A DNA stretch of 35,280 nucleotides from Lachnospiraceae bacterium. GTDB taxonomy: Bacteria; Bacillota; Clostridia; Lachnospirales; Lachnospiraceae. Made by a program: the position numbers and the translations under genes. Positions 1 through 8,818 of this stretch are shown here, piece by piece. Every line of letters begins with the position of its first letter. The first letter of the stretch is position 1. Below the pieces are notes generated by a model. The model ran no database searches, was not told where the DNA came from, and saw nothing but the letters and a program-made list of their open reading frames with translations. The DNA lies in contig JAEEVO010000022.1 in NCBI GenBank assembly GCA_016290905.1, positions 1 through 35,280 of the forward strand, read 5' to 3'.

Positions 1-43
1 TTCGCTACGCTAAGAGGTGGGGGATATCTTCTGTTTTGTTATA
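1..43 (-). repeat. possible truncated copy of the dispersed two-hairpin repeat
   Basis: Read on the minus strand directly after the clpX stop, the sequence begins TATAACAAAAC, the same start as the repeat copies at 10634-10705 and 19766-19840. The rest of the copy would lie outside the window and the visible loop differs, so the match rests on about 10 bases and could be chance. No gene is seen in these 43 bases. Confidence 0.25.
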
Positions 44-1384
44 TTACGATGCCTGTATTTTTTTCATCGGTCTGTTGCGATATAACGGTTTTCTCTTTAG
101 ACCGTTCTGTGAATAGATCAGCTTCGGCTTTTCCGTACCCTCTGCAGCAGCTTTGGTAATAATGCATTTTACGACCGTCAGATCCGAAGGTGCTTCGAAC
201 ATGGCATCCATCATTATGCTTTCGCATATTGCTCTTAAGCCTCTTGCCCCGGTCTTGCGCTCAAATGATTTTTTCGCTATGACCTCAAGCGCTTCCTGTT
301 CAAACTCAAGCTCGACATCATCAATCTCAAACAGCTTTTTATACTGCTTCGTGAGTGCATTCTTAGGCTTGGAAAGGATATCGCACAACGCTTTTTCATC
401 CAGCATGTCAAGCGCGGCCATGACCGGAACACGTCCGATAAACTCCGGTATGAGTCCGAACTTGATAAGATCCTCGGGAAGAACCTGACGGAACATATCG
501 CCTATATCCAGATTCAGGCTGTCATTTATCTCAGCGTTAAAGCCCATTGATTTCTTGCCTATTCTGGATTCCACTATCTTTTCAAGGCCGTCAAAAGCTC
601 CGCCGCAGATAAACAGTACATTTGTGGTATCAATCCTTATAAGATCCTGATGGGGATGCTTTCTTCCTCCCTGGGGAGGCACCGATGCGATAGTACCTTC
701 AAGTATCTTTAAGAGAGCCTGCTGTACGCCTTCGCCCGATACATCACGGGTAATGGAAACATTCTCCGACTTCTTTGTTATCTTGTCTATCTCGTCTATA
801 TATACTATACCGTACTGGGCACGTTCGATATCATAATCCGCTGCCTGGATAAGCTTAAGCAGGATATTTTCAACATCTTCACCGACATAGCCTGCTTCGG
901 TAAGTGTGGTCGCATCCGCCATGGCAAAGGGAACGTTCAGTATCTTTGCCAGTGTCTGTGCAAGATATGTTTTTCCGGAACCTGTCGAGCCTATCATCAG
1001 GATATTGCTCTTCTGAAGCTCCACATCTGATTCCTTGATTGAAAGAACCCTCTTGTAATGATTATATACAGCAACGGAAAGGATCTTTTTGGCATCCTCC
1101 TGACCGATAACATAATCATCCAGGAATTTCTTGATCTCTACAGGCTTAAGCAGGTTAATCTCGCCGGCAAGCTCTGCACCGTTCATGTCACGCTCGTCAT
1201 CGGCGTCATAATATTCCTCGTCAAGGATTTCCGCACAGAGGTTTACACACTCATCGCAGATATAAACATCATCAATACCCGAGAAGAGTCTTTTTACCTG
1301 ATCCTGTCTCTTCCCACAGAAACAACAGCTTATAGATCTTATCTTCCTGCTATCATCACTTCTATTTGCCACATCCGACTCCAT
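44..1384 (-). CDS. clpX: ATP-dependent Clp protease ATP-binding subunit ClpX
   Basis: ClpX is the AAA+ unfoldase that forms a hexamer, recognises tagged proteins and feeds them into the ClpP chamber in the cytosol. The 446-residue product starts with the family's zinc-binding domain: Cys pairs in [10 protein letters not shown] and CDECVNLC, about residues 20-55. A Walker A motif (GSTGSGKT, about 132-139) and a Walker B motif (IVYIDEID) follow, then the pore/GYVGE region and a C-terminal small AAA domain. Length is normal to slightly long for ClpX (about 410-430). The ATG at 1384 has only a weak purine-rich site upstream (GAAGA). It is the last gene of a tig-clpP-clpX cluster, 58 bases after clpP, an order common in Firmicutes and Proteobacteria. 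Identification is very safe; only the exact start is a little uncertain. Confidence 0.97.
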   Translation of the reverse strand: MESDVANRSDDSRKIRSISCCFCGKRQDQVKRLFSGIDDVYICDECVNLCAEILDEEYYDADDERDMNGAELAGEINLLKPVEIKKFLDDYVIGQEDAKKILSVAVYNHYKRVLSIKESDVELQKSNILMIGSTGSGKTYLAQTLAKILNVPFAMADATTLTEAGYVGEDVENILLKLIQAADYDIERAQYGIVYIDEIDKITKKSENVSITRDVSGEGVQQALLKILEGTIASVPPQGGRKHPHQDLIRIDTTNVLFICGGAFDGLEKIVESRIGKKSMGFNAEINDSLNLDIGDMFRQVLPEDLIKFGLIPEFIGRVPVMAALDMLDEKALCDILSKPKNALTKQYKKLFEIDDVELEFEQEALEVIAKKSFERKTGARGLRAICESIMMDAMFEAPSDLTVVKCIITKAAAEGTEKPKLIYSQNGLKRKPLYRNRPMKKIQAS

Positions 1385-1442
1385 TCTTCAAAAATCCCAA
1401 ATAACCGTACTTAGTTACTCGGCATAATATTTCCTGTTATGA

Positions 1443-2024
1443 TCATCTGTGCTCAATGACTCTGTCAATGAGACCGTATTCAAGAGCTTCCTCTGCGGAC
1501 ATGTAATTATCCCTGTCGGTATCTCTCTCAATAACATCTATGGGCTTGCCTGTATTTGCCGCAAGCATTTCATTAAGCTTTCTCTTGGTCTTTAAAATGT
1601 TTTCGGCAACAATCTGTATTTCCGTAGCCTGACCGCGCGCTCCGCCTGAAGGCTGGTGTATCATGATCTCGGCATTGGGAAGAGCCATTCTCTTTCCTTT
1701 TGTTCCGCCTGCAAGCAGGAATGCTCCCATGCTTGCGGCAAGACCTACACAGATAGTGGAAACGTCACACTTAATATACTGCATGGTATCATAGATGGCA
1801 AAACCCGATGTTACAGATCCGCCGGGACTGTTAATATAGAAATTAATATCCTTATTGGGATCTTCGGACTCCAGGAACAGCATCTGGGCAACAACAAGTG
1901 AAGCTGTAACATCATTAACCTCTTCGGAAAGGAAGATTATCCTGTCCTTTAACAGTCTGGAATAAATATCATACGAACGCTCTCCACGGCTCGTCTGCTC
2001 TATTACATAAGGGACTAAACTCAT
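1443..2024 (-). CDS. clpP: ATP-dependent Clp protease proteolytic subunit ClpP
   Basis: ClpP is the tetradecameric serine protease that degrades substrates unfolded by ClpX or ClpC. The 193-residue length is typical. The catalytic triad is visible: Ser98 in AASMGAF, His123 in MIHQPSGG and Asp172 in DTDRDN. The oxyanion-hole glycines are in [11 protein letters not shown] (about 65-75). The N-terminus ([11 protein letters not shown]) is the usual short processed region, and a GGAGG site at 2030-2034 supports the ATG at 2024. It lies 26 bases after tig and 58 bases before clpX, consistent with co-transcription and with ClpXP being made as a unit. No odd features. Confidence 0.98.
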   Translation of the reverse strand: MSLVPYVIEQTSRGERSYDIYSRLLKDRIIFLSEEVNDVTASLVVAQMLFLESEDPNKDINFYINSPGGSVTSGFAIYDTMQYIKCDVSTICVGLAASMGAFLLAGGTKGKRMALPNAEIMIHQPSGGARGQATEIQIVAENILKTKRKLNEMLAANTGKPIDVIERDTDRDNYMSAEEALEYGLIDRVIEHR

Positions 2025-2050
2025 ATAAACCTCCGATTACTTCTTAAGGA

Positions 2051-3337
2051 TTATTTTTCAATAGCTGCCTCACGGATAAGATCTGCTGCCTTACCTACAG
2101 CTATGTTACGCTTCATGTTCTCAAGCTCCTTACCAACTACGAGCTCCTTGATCTTATCCTTCTCCATCTTGTACATCTCAGCCATGGTAGTGAATTCCTG
2201 ATCTACTTCCTCAGGGCTGACCTCAATCTTTTCAGCTTCAACAATTGCTTCAAGAACAAGTCTTGCCTGAACACGCTTTAATGCCTGAGGCTTTGTCTGC
2301 TGAACAAACTGCATTGCATTCATTCCGCTGTACTTTAAGTACTGCTCAAAAGGCATACCCTGCTGCTGGATCCTCGATGCGAAATCCTCTACCATGTTAC
2401 GAGCCTCGTTCTCAATCATGGCATCGGGGATATCCATCTCTGATGTCTCGATAACCTTAGCGAGTACTTCGTCTTCCTTAGCCTGCTTTAACTCCTTTTC
2501 CTTGCCCTCCGACAGTTTCTTCTTAATATCCTCTTTTAACTCGGCAAGTGTATCAAACTCCGATACCTCCTGAGCAAACTCGTCATCTGCCTCAGGAAGC
2601 TCCTTACGGGTGATGGCATTGATCTTGCACTTGAACACTGCGGGCTTGCCCTTCAGGTTCTCAGCATGGTATTCTTCGGGGAATGTAACATTGATATCCT
2701 TCTCATCGCCGATATTCATACCGATGAGCTGTTCCTCAAAGTTGTCGATAAAGGTATGTGAACCGATAACAAGCTCTGCATCCTCAGCCTTTCCGCCTTC
2801 AAAAGGAACCCCGTCTACGCTTCCTTCATAATCAAGCTTGATCGTGTCGCCGTCTTCAACGGCTCTGTCTTCAACGGTGATGCTTCTTGAATTCTGATCT
2901 CTGAGCTTGTCGATCTCGGCGTCGATCTCGGAATCCGTAACTTCAATCTCTTTTTTCTCAACCTCAACACCCTTATAGGTGCCAAGCTTAACCTCGGGCT
3001 TAACTGCAACCTTTGCTGTATATATAAGGCTCTTGCCCTTCTCAACCTGCTCAATGTCAACTTCAGGTCTGGAAACTATATCAAGACCGCTCTCCTCTGC
3101 AGCCTGTGCATATGTGTCGTTTATAACGGCATCGGCTGCATCCTCATAAAATACTCCGGAACCGTAAACCTTCTCGATAAGTGCAAGAGGAGCCTTGCCC
3201 TTTCTGAAGCCCTGTATCTGAATCTTGTTTTTGTTTTTCTGATATGCCTGCTGATATGCTTTTTCAAAAACATCGGCATCTACTTCTACCGTAATCTTAA
3301 AACTGTTTTTTCCTAAATCTTCTGTCTTGACTATCAT
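2051..3337 (-). CDS. tig: trigger factor (ribosome-associated chaperone / prolyl isomerase)
   Basis: Trigger factor binds at the ribosome exit tunnel and shields nascent chains; it also has FKBP-type peptidyl-prolyl isomerase activity. The 428-residue product has all three parts. The N-terminal ribosome-binding domain carries the signature GFRKGKAP (about 43-50). The middle FKBP-like domain (about 150-245) includes GDTIKLDYEG and FEEQLIGMNIGDEK. A long helical C-terminal substrate-binding domain, rich in Glu and Lys, follows. A strong AGGAGG site sits at 3345-3350, and a TTGCCT-17-TATAAT promoter lies at 3376-3404. It is the first gene of the tig-clpP-clpX operon. Length is normal. Confidence 0.97.
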   Translation of the reverse strand: MIVKTEDLGKNSFKITVEVDADVFEKAYQQAYQKNKNKIQIQGFRKGKAPLALIEKVYGSGVFYEDAADAVINDTYAQAAEESGLDIVSRPEVDIEQVEKGKSLIYTAKVAVKPEVKLGTYKGVEVEKKEIEVTDSEIDAEIDKLRDQNSRSITVEDRAVEDGDTIKLDYEGSVDGVPFEGGKAEDAELVIGSHTFIDNFEEQLIGMNIGDEKDINVTFPEEYHAENLKGKPAVFKCKINAITRKELPEADDEFAQEVSEFDTLAELKEDIKKKLSEGKEKELKQAKEDEVLAKVIETSEMDIPDAMIENEARNMVEDFASRIQQQGMPFEQYLKYSGMNAMQFVQQTKPQALKRVQARLVLEAIVEAEKIEVSPEEVDQEFTTMAEMYKMEKDKIKELVVGKELENMKRNIAVGKAADLIREAAIEK

Positions 3338-3375
3338 TTGTCGTTCCTCCTGAAATTATATTCACAATCTTGGTT

Positions 3376-3404
3376 ATTATATCATATAAATTTCAAAAAG
3401 GCAA
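3376..3404 (-). promoter_or_regulatory. sigma-A promoter of tig-clpP-clpX
   Basis: On the minus strand, -35 TTGCCT (3404-3399) is separated by 17 bases from -10 TATAAT (3381-3376), about 40 bases before the tig start codon. A second possible -35, TTGACT, lies just upstream but at the wrong spacing. No CtsR- or HrcA-type operator is evident beside it. Confidence 0.75.
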
Positions 3405-3430
3405 GAGTCAATTTATTTTAAAAGTCGCGC

Positions 3431-3461
3431 AAAAAAAGGAACGGCAGAATATGCCGTTCCC
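3431..3461 (-). terminator. intrinsic terminator of the small membrane protein gene
   Basis: A nine-base-pair stem (GGAACGGCA at 3438-3446 and TGCCGTTCC at 3452-3460) with a five-base loop is followed on the minus strand by seven T residues (3437-3431). This is a textbook rho-independent terminator, about 25 bases after the stop of the gene at 3486-3908. It separates that transcript from the tig promoter. Confidence 0.9.
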
Positions 3462-3485
3462 AAATAGAAATCAGATCTTTTCCGA

Positions 3486-3908
3486 TTATCTTCCGAGTGT
3501 CAGATGCTTCTCTACGAAACCATCGATGAAGCCGATCCTTAAGGTCTTCATTCCAAGTGCCATGAATGCAAGGATGATGAAGAAGATGTACTTGAAGATG
3601 CTTATCATTGACTCAAGTGCTGCGATGATCTGTCTGAGCTTAGCGTAAGGAACGTTGCCTTCGAATACTGCTGCCCATGAATTGAACATACCGAACAGAT
3701 CGGGCAGGAAATCAAGGATGTATCCCAACAGTGAGAAACAGATTGCAAGGAATAATGCCTTGGCTACGGTTGCCCTGAGCCATTCATTGCCTTCACAAAC
3801 AAGAACATAGCCTACTGCTATGATAAGGGGAAGATATCCACCGAAAATCGCTAAAAGGAAAGTAAAGAATGCGTATGCTCCTGCTGAAAGTCCAATTTTT
3901 GTCTTCAT
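3486..3908 (-). CDS. small hydrophobic membrane protein, function unknown
   Basis: A 140-residue protein that I do not recognise. It is strongly hydrophobic, with about four likely membrane segments (roughly residues 8-24, 26-40, 47-68 and 100-125), and a short charged stretch in between (CEGNEWLRATVAK, about 38-50). There are no catalytic motifs. A GGAG site about 8 bases before the ATG supports the start, but it lies partly inside a short inverted repeat (CCGGAT...ATCCGG, about 3914-3932), which could fold over the ribosome binding site. It follows a zinc-ribbon membrane protein on the same strand with a 90-base gap and has its own terminator, so the two are probably one transcript and may form a membrane complex (inference). 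Confidence 0.75.
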   Translation of the reverse strand: MKTKIGLSAGAYAFFTFLLAIFGGYLPLIIAVGYVLVCEGNEWLRATVAKALFLAICFSLLGYILDFLPDLFGMFNSWAAVFEGNVPYAKLRQIIAALESMISIFKYIFFIILAFMALGMKTLRIGFIDGFVEKHLTLGR

Positions 3909-3998
3909 AATTTTTTCTCCGGATCCTTTATCCGGATTCCTCCTTCTGATAATGTAATGACCAATACACTAAAGAATGTTACATGTTGCCGGCTCCGG

Positions 3999-4922
3999 TT
4001 ACGCTTTGAATATTACCTTCGTCAAAAGTATCTCTATAAGCAGATAGATCAGACCGTACAAAGTAACAAGAACCACATTGCACCAGAACCGTTTGTTTTC
4101 GCTCTGATTTTCCGAAAGAGCTCTTTCAATACTTATGTTCTGGTAAAAAACTATGCCGAAATAAAGCGTCAGGAAGAATGTTACAAAATATCCCGTAGCA
4201 AACTGGAAAAGCGACATAACGAAAAGGACACAGTCAAGTAATGCCGTATTGATCAACGTTGCCGACAGGATCTTTACATAATCGATCTCCTTTTTTTCCC
4301 TGAACGCGCATATGATCGCGGCAGGAATAAATTTGACGATACAGAAGATGGTTGCCATAAGCGCACCCCAACCTAAAGCCGGTGCAAAATTACGGCCACC
4401 CGTTCCGATAAAATACAGCAGTGTTGACAGCCATGTAATGATAAAGAAAATACCCAACATTACAAACCCTGATCCCACCGGTATCTTTCCGTCAAACACG
4501 CCCAGACATGCCGTACCGGGATGTACAAAGCATTCTCCGAATGCTTTAAATGCCTCAACAAAAGGATTCGGTCCCGAAGGAACCTTGACCATGTATACCG
4601 GGGCATTCATCTGCCCTTGCGGATTGTTGGGCATAAACATATATACGGGCTGCGGTGCTCCCTGTTGATACTGCGCCTGTTGGGGCGGTATCTGTTGCTG
4701 AGCCTGCATCTGCGGCTGAGCCTGCATTGGCGGTTGAGGCTGCGGCGTCGGTTGCTGAGCCTGTATCTGCTGCGGGGACATCTGCGGCTGAACCGGCTGC
4801 TGGTATCCGTTAGAAGCCTGCTGCTGAACCATGTTCGGCGCTGCATTCATGTTTACGCTGTTTCCGCATGAACAAATCCCGTTCGGGGGAAGCTGTTTCC
4901 CGCACAAGGGACAAAAACCCAT
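3999..4922 (-). CDS. zinc-ribbon, Gln/Pro-rich linker, multi-pass membrane protein
   Basis: The 307-residue product begins with a compact zinc ribbon (Cys4-x2-Cys7 and Cys17-x-Cys19). A low-complexity linker of Gln, Pro, Met and Ala repeats follows (about 35-95), then a C-terminal part with about five predicted membrane segments (about 140-305). This zinc-ribbon plus membrane layout is widespread in Clostridia and its role is unknown. Start choice: a GTG at 4928 is also in frame, but the strong AGGAGG (4935-4930) is only 1 base from that GTG and 7 bases from the ATG at 4922, so 4922 is preferred. A promoter lies at 4998-5026. The gene is followed by another unknown membrane protein, suggesting joint function at the membrane. 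Confidence 0.8.
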   Translation of the reverse strand: MGFCPLCGKQLPPNGICSCGNSVNMNAAPNMVQQQASNGYQQPVQPQMSPQQIQAQQPTPQPQPPMQAQPQMQAQQQIPPQQAQYQQGAPQPVYMFMPNNPQGQMNAPVYMVKVPSGPNPFVEAFKAFGECFVHPGTACLGVFDGKIPVGSGFVMLGIFFIITWLSTLLYFIGTGGRNFAPALGWGALMATIFCIVKFIPAAIICAFREKKEIDYVKILSATLINTALLDCVLFVMSLFQFATGYFVTFFLTLYFGIVFYQNISIERALSENQSENKRFWCNVVLVTLYGLIYLLIEILLTKVIFKA

Positions 4923-4997
4923 TTTCACACCTCCTCGACATTTATAGTTTCATGCAACTTAGAGAATCAAAAACATACCTTTTGAAACCTGTTATTC

Positions 4998-5026
4998 ATT
5001 ATAGCACATTGTTTCAAGATTGTAAA
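4998..5026 (-). promoter_or_regulatory. sigma-A promoter of the zinc-ribbon membrane protein gene
   Basis: On the minus strand, TTTACA (5026-5021) and TATAAT (5003-4998) are 17 bases apart, with an extended -10 (TGC before TATAAT). The 4929-5073 intergenic stretch holds nothing else clear except a weak five-pair hairpin (CAGAT...ATCTG, about 5038-5052) in an A/T-rich run, which might help terminate the helicase transcript. Confidence 0.7.
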
Positions 5027-5073
5027 AGACTTTTTTCAGATTTTTTATCTGTTTTTCACATTATTTTTTCTTT

Positions 5074-6942
5074 TTAAAGCCCCAGTTCCTTAATAAATCT
5101 TGAACGTAACTGTTTTTTACCTCTCCTGTCAGACGAAAATGTAAGAAAAAGCCTGTTTTTGGCACGAGTTACGGCAACATAGAACATCCTCCGTTCCTCC
5201 TCTATCTCTTCTTTGCTTACCGCCTGCCTGTGAGGTGAGCCGCCTTCACACAGATCCATGACGAAAACGGTATCAAATTCAAGACCCTTGGCGCTATGAT
5301 ATGTTAGCAGGCTCACTCCCGCTTCCTTCTCCTTTTCCTGTCTTTCAAAACGTCTTGCCTTCAAAGCCTCCGTATAATCTGCTATGTGCTTTTTCCAATC
5401 GGCATATGTAGCGAACTCTGCGGAAGACGCCTCTATCTCGTCAAGTATCTCAAAAAGGCCTTCCCGATCAAGATTTCTTTCATTTGCGTACTTATCCAGG
5501 AAATCATCGTATCCCACAGCCCTTCGTATATATTTCACCGCCGCCTTCGGATCAAGCTTCTTTATAATGTACAGGTCGTATTTCAGTTTTTCAATTCTGT
5601 CCCTTACATACTGCCTGTCCTTATAAGACGCCATGAGAATATCAAAATCCAGCTCACGTTTTCTCATCACATCCCTTGTGATATACCTCGACGGCCGGTT
5701 CGCTATCTGAAGAAAGAGTTCTCTCCATCTCACCCTGTCCTCCTGTGGCCTTTCGATAAGCGCCATTTCGATATATGCAAAAATATTTAATGCTATCCAG
5801 TGTTCATAAATATTCGGCACATTGTCCCTGAGACAGAACCTGATGTTTTTTTCCTTAAGTCTTGAGATCAGTGCGCCGGGCTGTGTATTCACCCTGTACA
5901 GAACGGCAATCTCGGATTGGTCAATCCCCTTTTTCAGCAGCTCCTCTATCATGACCGCGATATACTCCGATTCATTCTTTATCTCCCCGAATTCCCTGAA
6001 GAGCACGGTTGATGTCCTCGGTACCGAAGTTCTGCCCGATCTGATGTTTTTCCTGTATCTTTTTTTGTTATGCGAGATGAGTTTTATCGAATGTTCCGAT
6101 ATCTCGGGAGAGCACCTGTAATTGACGCCCAGAATTATCTTCTCATATCCGGGACATTTTCCAAAATCCTTTTCAAACTCAAAAAGCATACCCGGATCCG
6201 CACCTCTGAAGGAATAGATGCTCTGATCGTCGTCTCCGACAACAAAGATGTTGTTATGGAGAGCGCACAGTCTTTTTGTCAGCCTGTACTGAAGCGGACA
6301 TATATCCTGGAACTCGTCTATAAGCACATATTCATAAATGCCCCGCCAAAATTCCAACACCTCGGGTTTTTCATCAAAAAGTCTCGAACACAGAAGCAGC
6401 ATGTCATCAAAATCAATTTTCATCTCACTTCTGAGCATTCGTTCAAATTCTTCATATATGATCCGGAAAGTTTTACGATCAGTGACGGAGGAATTAAATC
6501 CGTCAGGGTCTGCCCCGCTGTTTTTCAGGCAGCTTATTTCATTAGACAACGTAAAAATAAGATTGTTATCGCCATAAGACTCAATGCCGGCTTTTTCCGC
6601 CGCCAGCTTAATGAACCTGTTTCTTTCGTCCTCGGCCAATATCGCGGACATATCGTAATGGTATGCCCACCTTAAGATTTTATAAAACAAAGCATGAAAG
6701 GTACCGAAGGATACTCCCTGTTCTCCGCCCGCAAGGATCCTGTAACGTTCCTGCATCTCCCGGGCGGCGGTCCTTGTAAAAGTAATGACAAGTATCTTTT
6801 CGGGAGAAACACCGCATTCTCCCGTAAGAAATCTGATACGGTTGACTATGACCGTGGTTTTACCCGAACCGGGCCCTGCAAGTACCATGCAAGGCCCGTC
6901 GGTATGCGTAACCGCTAAATTCTGTTCTTCATTAAATCTCAT
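5074..6942 (-). CDS. UvrD/PcrA-type superfamily 1A DNA helicase, short form
   Basis: An ATP-dependent 3'-5' DNA helicase of the UvrD/Rep/PcrA family, likely acting in DNA repair or removal of replication blocks. All family motifs can be read: Q motif Gln7, Walker A AGPGSGKT (22-29), ITFTRTAA, motif II DEFQD, motif III GDDDQSIYSFRGAD, motif IV NYRCSPEI, motif V TYHSAKGLEFDTVFV, and motif VI FYVAVTRAKNRLFL near the C-terminus. At 622 residues it is about 100 shorter than PcrA or UvrD because it stops soon after motif VI and lacks their C-terminal tail. It is therefore probably a paralogue rather than the main PcrA. The ATG is five bases after the gltX stop with almost no ribosome binding site, suggesting translational coupling to gltX. 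Confidence 0.92.
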   Translation of the reverse strand: MRFNEEQNLAVTHTDGPCMVLAGPGSGKTTVIVNRIRFLTGECGVSPEKILVITFTRTAAREMQERYRILAGGEQGVSFGTFHALFYKILRWAYHYDMSAILAEDERNRFIKLAAEKAGIESYGDNNLIFTLSNEISCLKNSGADPDGFNSSVTDRKTFRIIYEEFERMLRSEMKIDFDDMLLLCSRLFDEKPEVLEFWRGIYEYVLIDEFQDICPLQYRLTKRLCALHNNIFVVGDDDQSIYSFRGADPGMLFEFEKDFGKCPGYEKIILGVNYRCSPEISEHSIKLISHNKKRYRKNIRSGRTSVPRTSTVLFREFGEIKNESEYIAVMIEELLKKGIDQSEIAVLYRVNTQPGALISRLKEKNIRFCLRDNVPNIYEHWIALNIFAYIEMALIERPQEDRVRWRELFLQIANRPSRYITRDVMRKRELDFDILMASYKDRQYVRDRIEKLKYDLYIIKKLDPKAAVKYIRRAVGYDDFLDKYANERNLDREGLFEILDEIEASSAEFATYADWKKHIADYTEALKARRFERQEKEKEAGVSLLTYHSAKGLEFDTVFVMDLCEGGSPHRQAVSKEEIEEERRMFYVAVTRAKNRLFLTFSSDRRGKKQLRSRFIKELGL

Positions 6943-6947
6943 CTGAG

Positions 6948-8411
6948 TCAGGATACTACTTTAGCCTCAAGAAGAGCGATGCCCTTGCGGATACGCTCAA
7001 GAGACTCATCCTTTCCCAGAATTTCCATGATCTCGTAGGCTCCTCCGGGAGTCATCTGCTTACCCGATACCGCTGTCCTTAACGGCCAGAGGGCTATGCC
7101 GTTCTTTATGCCTTTTTCCTCGACATACCCGGAAACAAGCGCCGATAATGTGTCATTGTTATAAGTATCAAGTGCCTCAAGCCTCGGCAGAAGATCCTTT
7201 AACGACTCCAAGGAATTCTCCGAATTGGTCTTCATCTTCTTATGGGTATACATCTCAGGATCATACTCGGGAAGCTCGTTGAAGAAATCTATCTTTTCGG
7301 GGATGTCGCAAAGCGTCTCTATCCTCGTTTTTACAAGATCGGCGATCTTTTTCTTATCATAATCCTTTTTAACAGCCTGCTCCACATACGGAAGTGCCAG
7401 CGAATAATACCTCTCGTTGTCCATCATCTTAAGATACTCGCCGTTCATCCATCTGAGCTTTACGATGTCAAATACCGAAGGTGACTTGTTTATCTTAGTA
7501 TAGTCGAACAACTCTATAAGCTCATCAAGTGAAAATATCTCACGGTTCTCCGGCCCGCTCCATCCGAGAAGCGCCATATAGTTCACGATTGCCTCGGGTA
7601 CAAAGCCCTGATCGGTCAGATCCTCAAACGAAGCATGACCGCATCTCTTTGAAAGCTTCTGATGATCCTCGTTCGTTATCAGCGGAAGGTGGACATATAC
7701 CGGCTCCTTCCATCCGAACGCCTGATAAAGACGTGTATACTTCGGTGTTGAAGAAATGTACTCATTTCCTCTGACCACATGTGTTATCTCCATCAGATGA
7801 TCATCTATGACATTTGCAAAATTGTATGTAGGGAACCCGTCAGACTTGATAAGTATCTGGTCGTCAAGCTCTGAATTATTTATCGTGATCTCGCCGTATA
7901 CCGCATCGGTAAAGCTCGTGGTACCCTCCCTCGGGATATTCTGCCTGATAACAAACGGCATCCCCTTGGCGAGATTTGCCTCCACTTCCTCTTTGCTTAA
8001 AGAAAGACAATGCTTGTCATAATGGGTTATTGTCTCTCCTCCCGCCTCGGTTGTAAGAGACTCCAGTCTTTCTTTTGTACAGAAGCAGTAATAAGCAGCT
8101 CCGCTCTCAACAAGCTGTTTTGCATACTTCATATAAAGACCGGACTTAACGCGCTCACTCTGAACGTAAGGTCCGTAACCCTTATCCTTATCGGGACCCT
8201 CGTCGTGTACGAGCCCCGCAGCCTCAAGCGTCCGGTTTATGATATCTACCGAACCCTCAACCAGTCTTCCCTGGTCGGTATCCTCTATTCTCAATAAGAA
8301 ATCCCCACCGGCATGCTTTGCAATAAGAAACTCATACAAAGCTGTACGGAGATTTCCGACATGCATCTTCCCCGTAGGTGAAGGTGCATACCTTGTACGT
8401 ACTTTGTCCAT
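6948..8411 (-). CDS. gltX: glutamyl-tRNA synthetase
   Basis: Charges tRNA-Glu (and, in organisms lacking GlnRS, also tRNA-Gln) with glutamate. The 487-residue class I synthetase shows the N-terminal RYAPSPTGKMHVGN signature (residues 7-20, HIGH variant), a zinc-type Cys cluster (YCFCTKERLE ... HYDKHC), VRGNEYISSTPKY, and the KMSKS-equivalent HQKLSKR. A helical anticodon-binding domain follows. An AAGGAG site 8 bases upstream supports the ATG at 8411; this site overlaps the 3' end of the preceding lipoprotein gene. Whether it is discriminating cannot be read from sequence alone. It sits between a lipoprotein gene and a helicase gene with gaps of 5 bases each. Confidence 0.97.
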   Translation of the reverse strand: MDKVRTRYAPSPTGKMHVGNLRTALYEFLIAKHAGGDFLLRIEDTDQGRLVEGSVDIINRTLEAAGLVHDEGPDKDKGYGPYVQSERVKSGLYMKYAKQLVESGAAYYCFCTKERLESLTTEAGGETITHYDKHCLSLSKEEVEANLAKGMPFVIRQNIPREGTTSFTDAVYGEITINNSELDDQILIKSDGFPTYNFANVIDDHLMEITHVVRGNEYISSTPKYTRLYQAFGWKEPVYVHLPLITNEDHQKLSKRCGHASFEDLTDQGFVPEAIVNYMALLGWSGPENREIFSLDELIELFDYTKINKSPSVFDIVKLRWMNGEYLKMMDNERYYSLALPYVEQAVKKDYDKKKIADLVKTRIETLCDIPEKIDFFNELPEYDPEMYTHKKMKTNSENSLESLKDLLPRLEALDTYNNDTLSALVSGYVEEKGIKNGIALWPLRTAVSGKQMTPGGAYEIMEILGKDESLERIRKGIALLEAKVVS

Positions 8412-8416
8412 TTTAA

Positions 8417-8794
8417 TTACTCCTTTTCAAATTCCATTACCATTTTTATTTTTTCGCTGTCATTTATCTCGGTAACTTCGATATTTAAGGTGTTACCCGA
8501 TAAAGTCCCTGCCCATTCGGTCTGCTGAAGGAAAATGGTGATCTTATTGGAATCACTCTTCCATGAAGCACCGTATTTATGACCGTCTATAGTCACGTCG
8601 CATGCACCTGCAGTCTTAAGCACAATGTCGGCCCCGCTGTCAAAGGCTTGCGATGCCGGTACGCTGATACCGTCAACCGTCACGTTTTTACATTTATAGT
8701 TTCCACAGTTCGGATCTGCGGAGCATGCTGTAAACGACAGTGTAAGCACCAGGATCGTTACAACACTGACAAATCTTTTCAAAAGCTTTTTCAT
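8417..8794 (-). CDS. small secreted lipoprotein, function unknown
   Basis: A 125-residue protein with a lipoprotein signal peptide: Lys/Arg-rich start, a hydrophobic stretch (about 9-22) and the lipobox-like LSFTAC with the lipidated Cys at 24. Phe at -3 is slightly atypical. The mature part is short, polar and beta-rich, and resembles small Clostridia lipoproteins of unknown role with a conserved pattern of the type 'G.Y......GT..G..L'. AAGGAG lies upstream of the ATG. It is 24 bases after the HerA-like ATPase gene and 5 bases before gltX, so it is probably co-transcribed with both. No enzyme motif is visible. Confidence 0.8.
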   Translation of the reverse strand: MKKLLKRFVSVVTILVLTLSFTACSADPNCGNYKCKNVTVDGISVPASQAFDSGADIVLKTAGACDVTIDGHKYGASWKSDSNKITIFLQQTEWAGTLSGNTLNIEVTEINDSEKIKMVMEFEKE

Positions 8795-8818
8795 AATGCT
8801 CTCCTTAAATGATCAATC

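Noticed and set aside
6070-6675. A long opposite-strand open frame of 201 codons
   Set aside because: It is wholly antisense to the helicase gene, without a ribosome binding site or recognisable domain.
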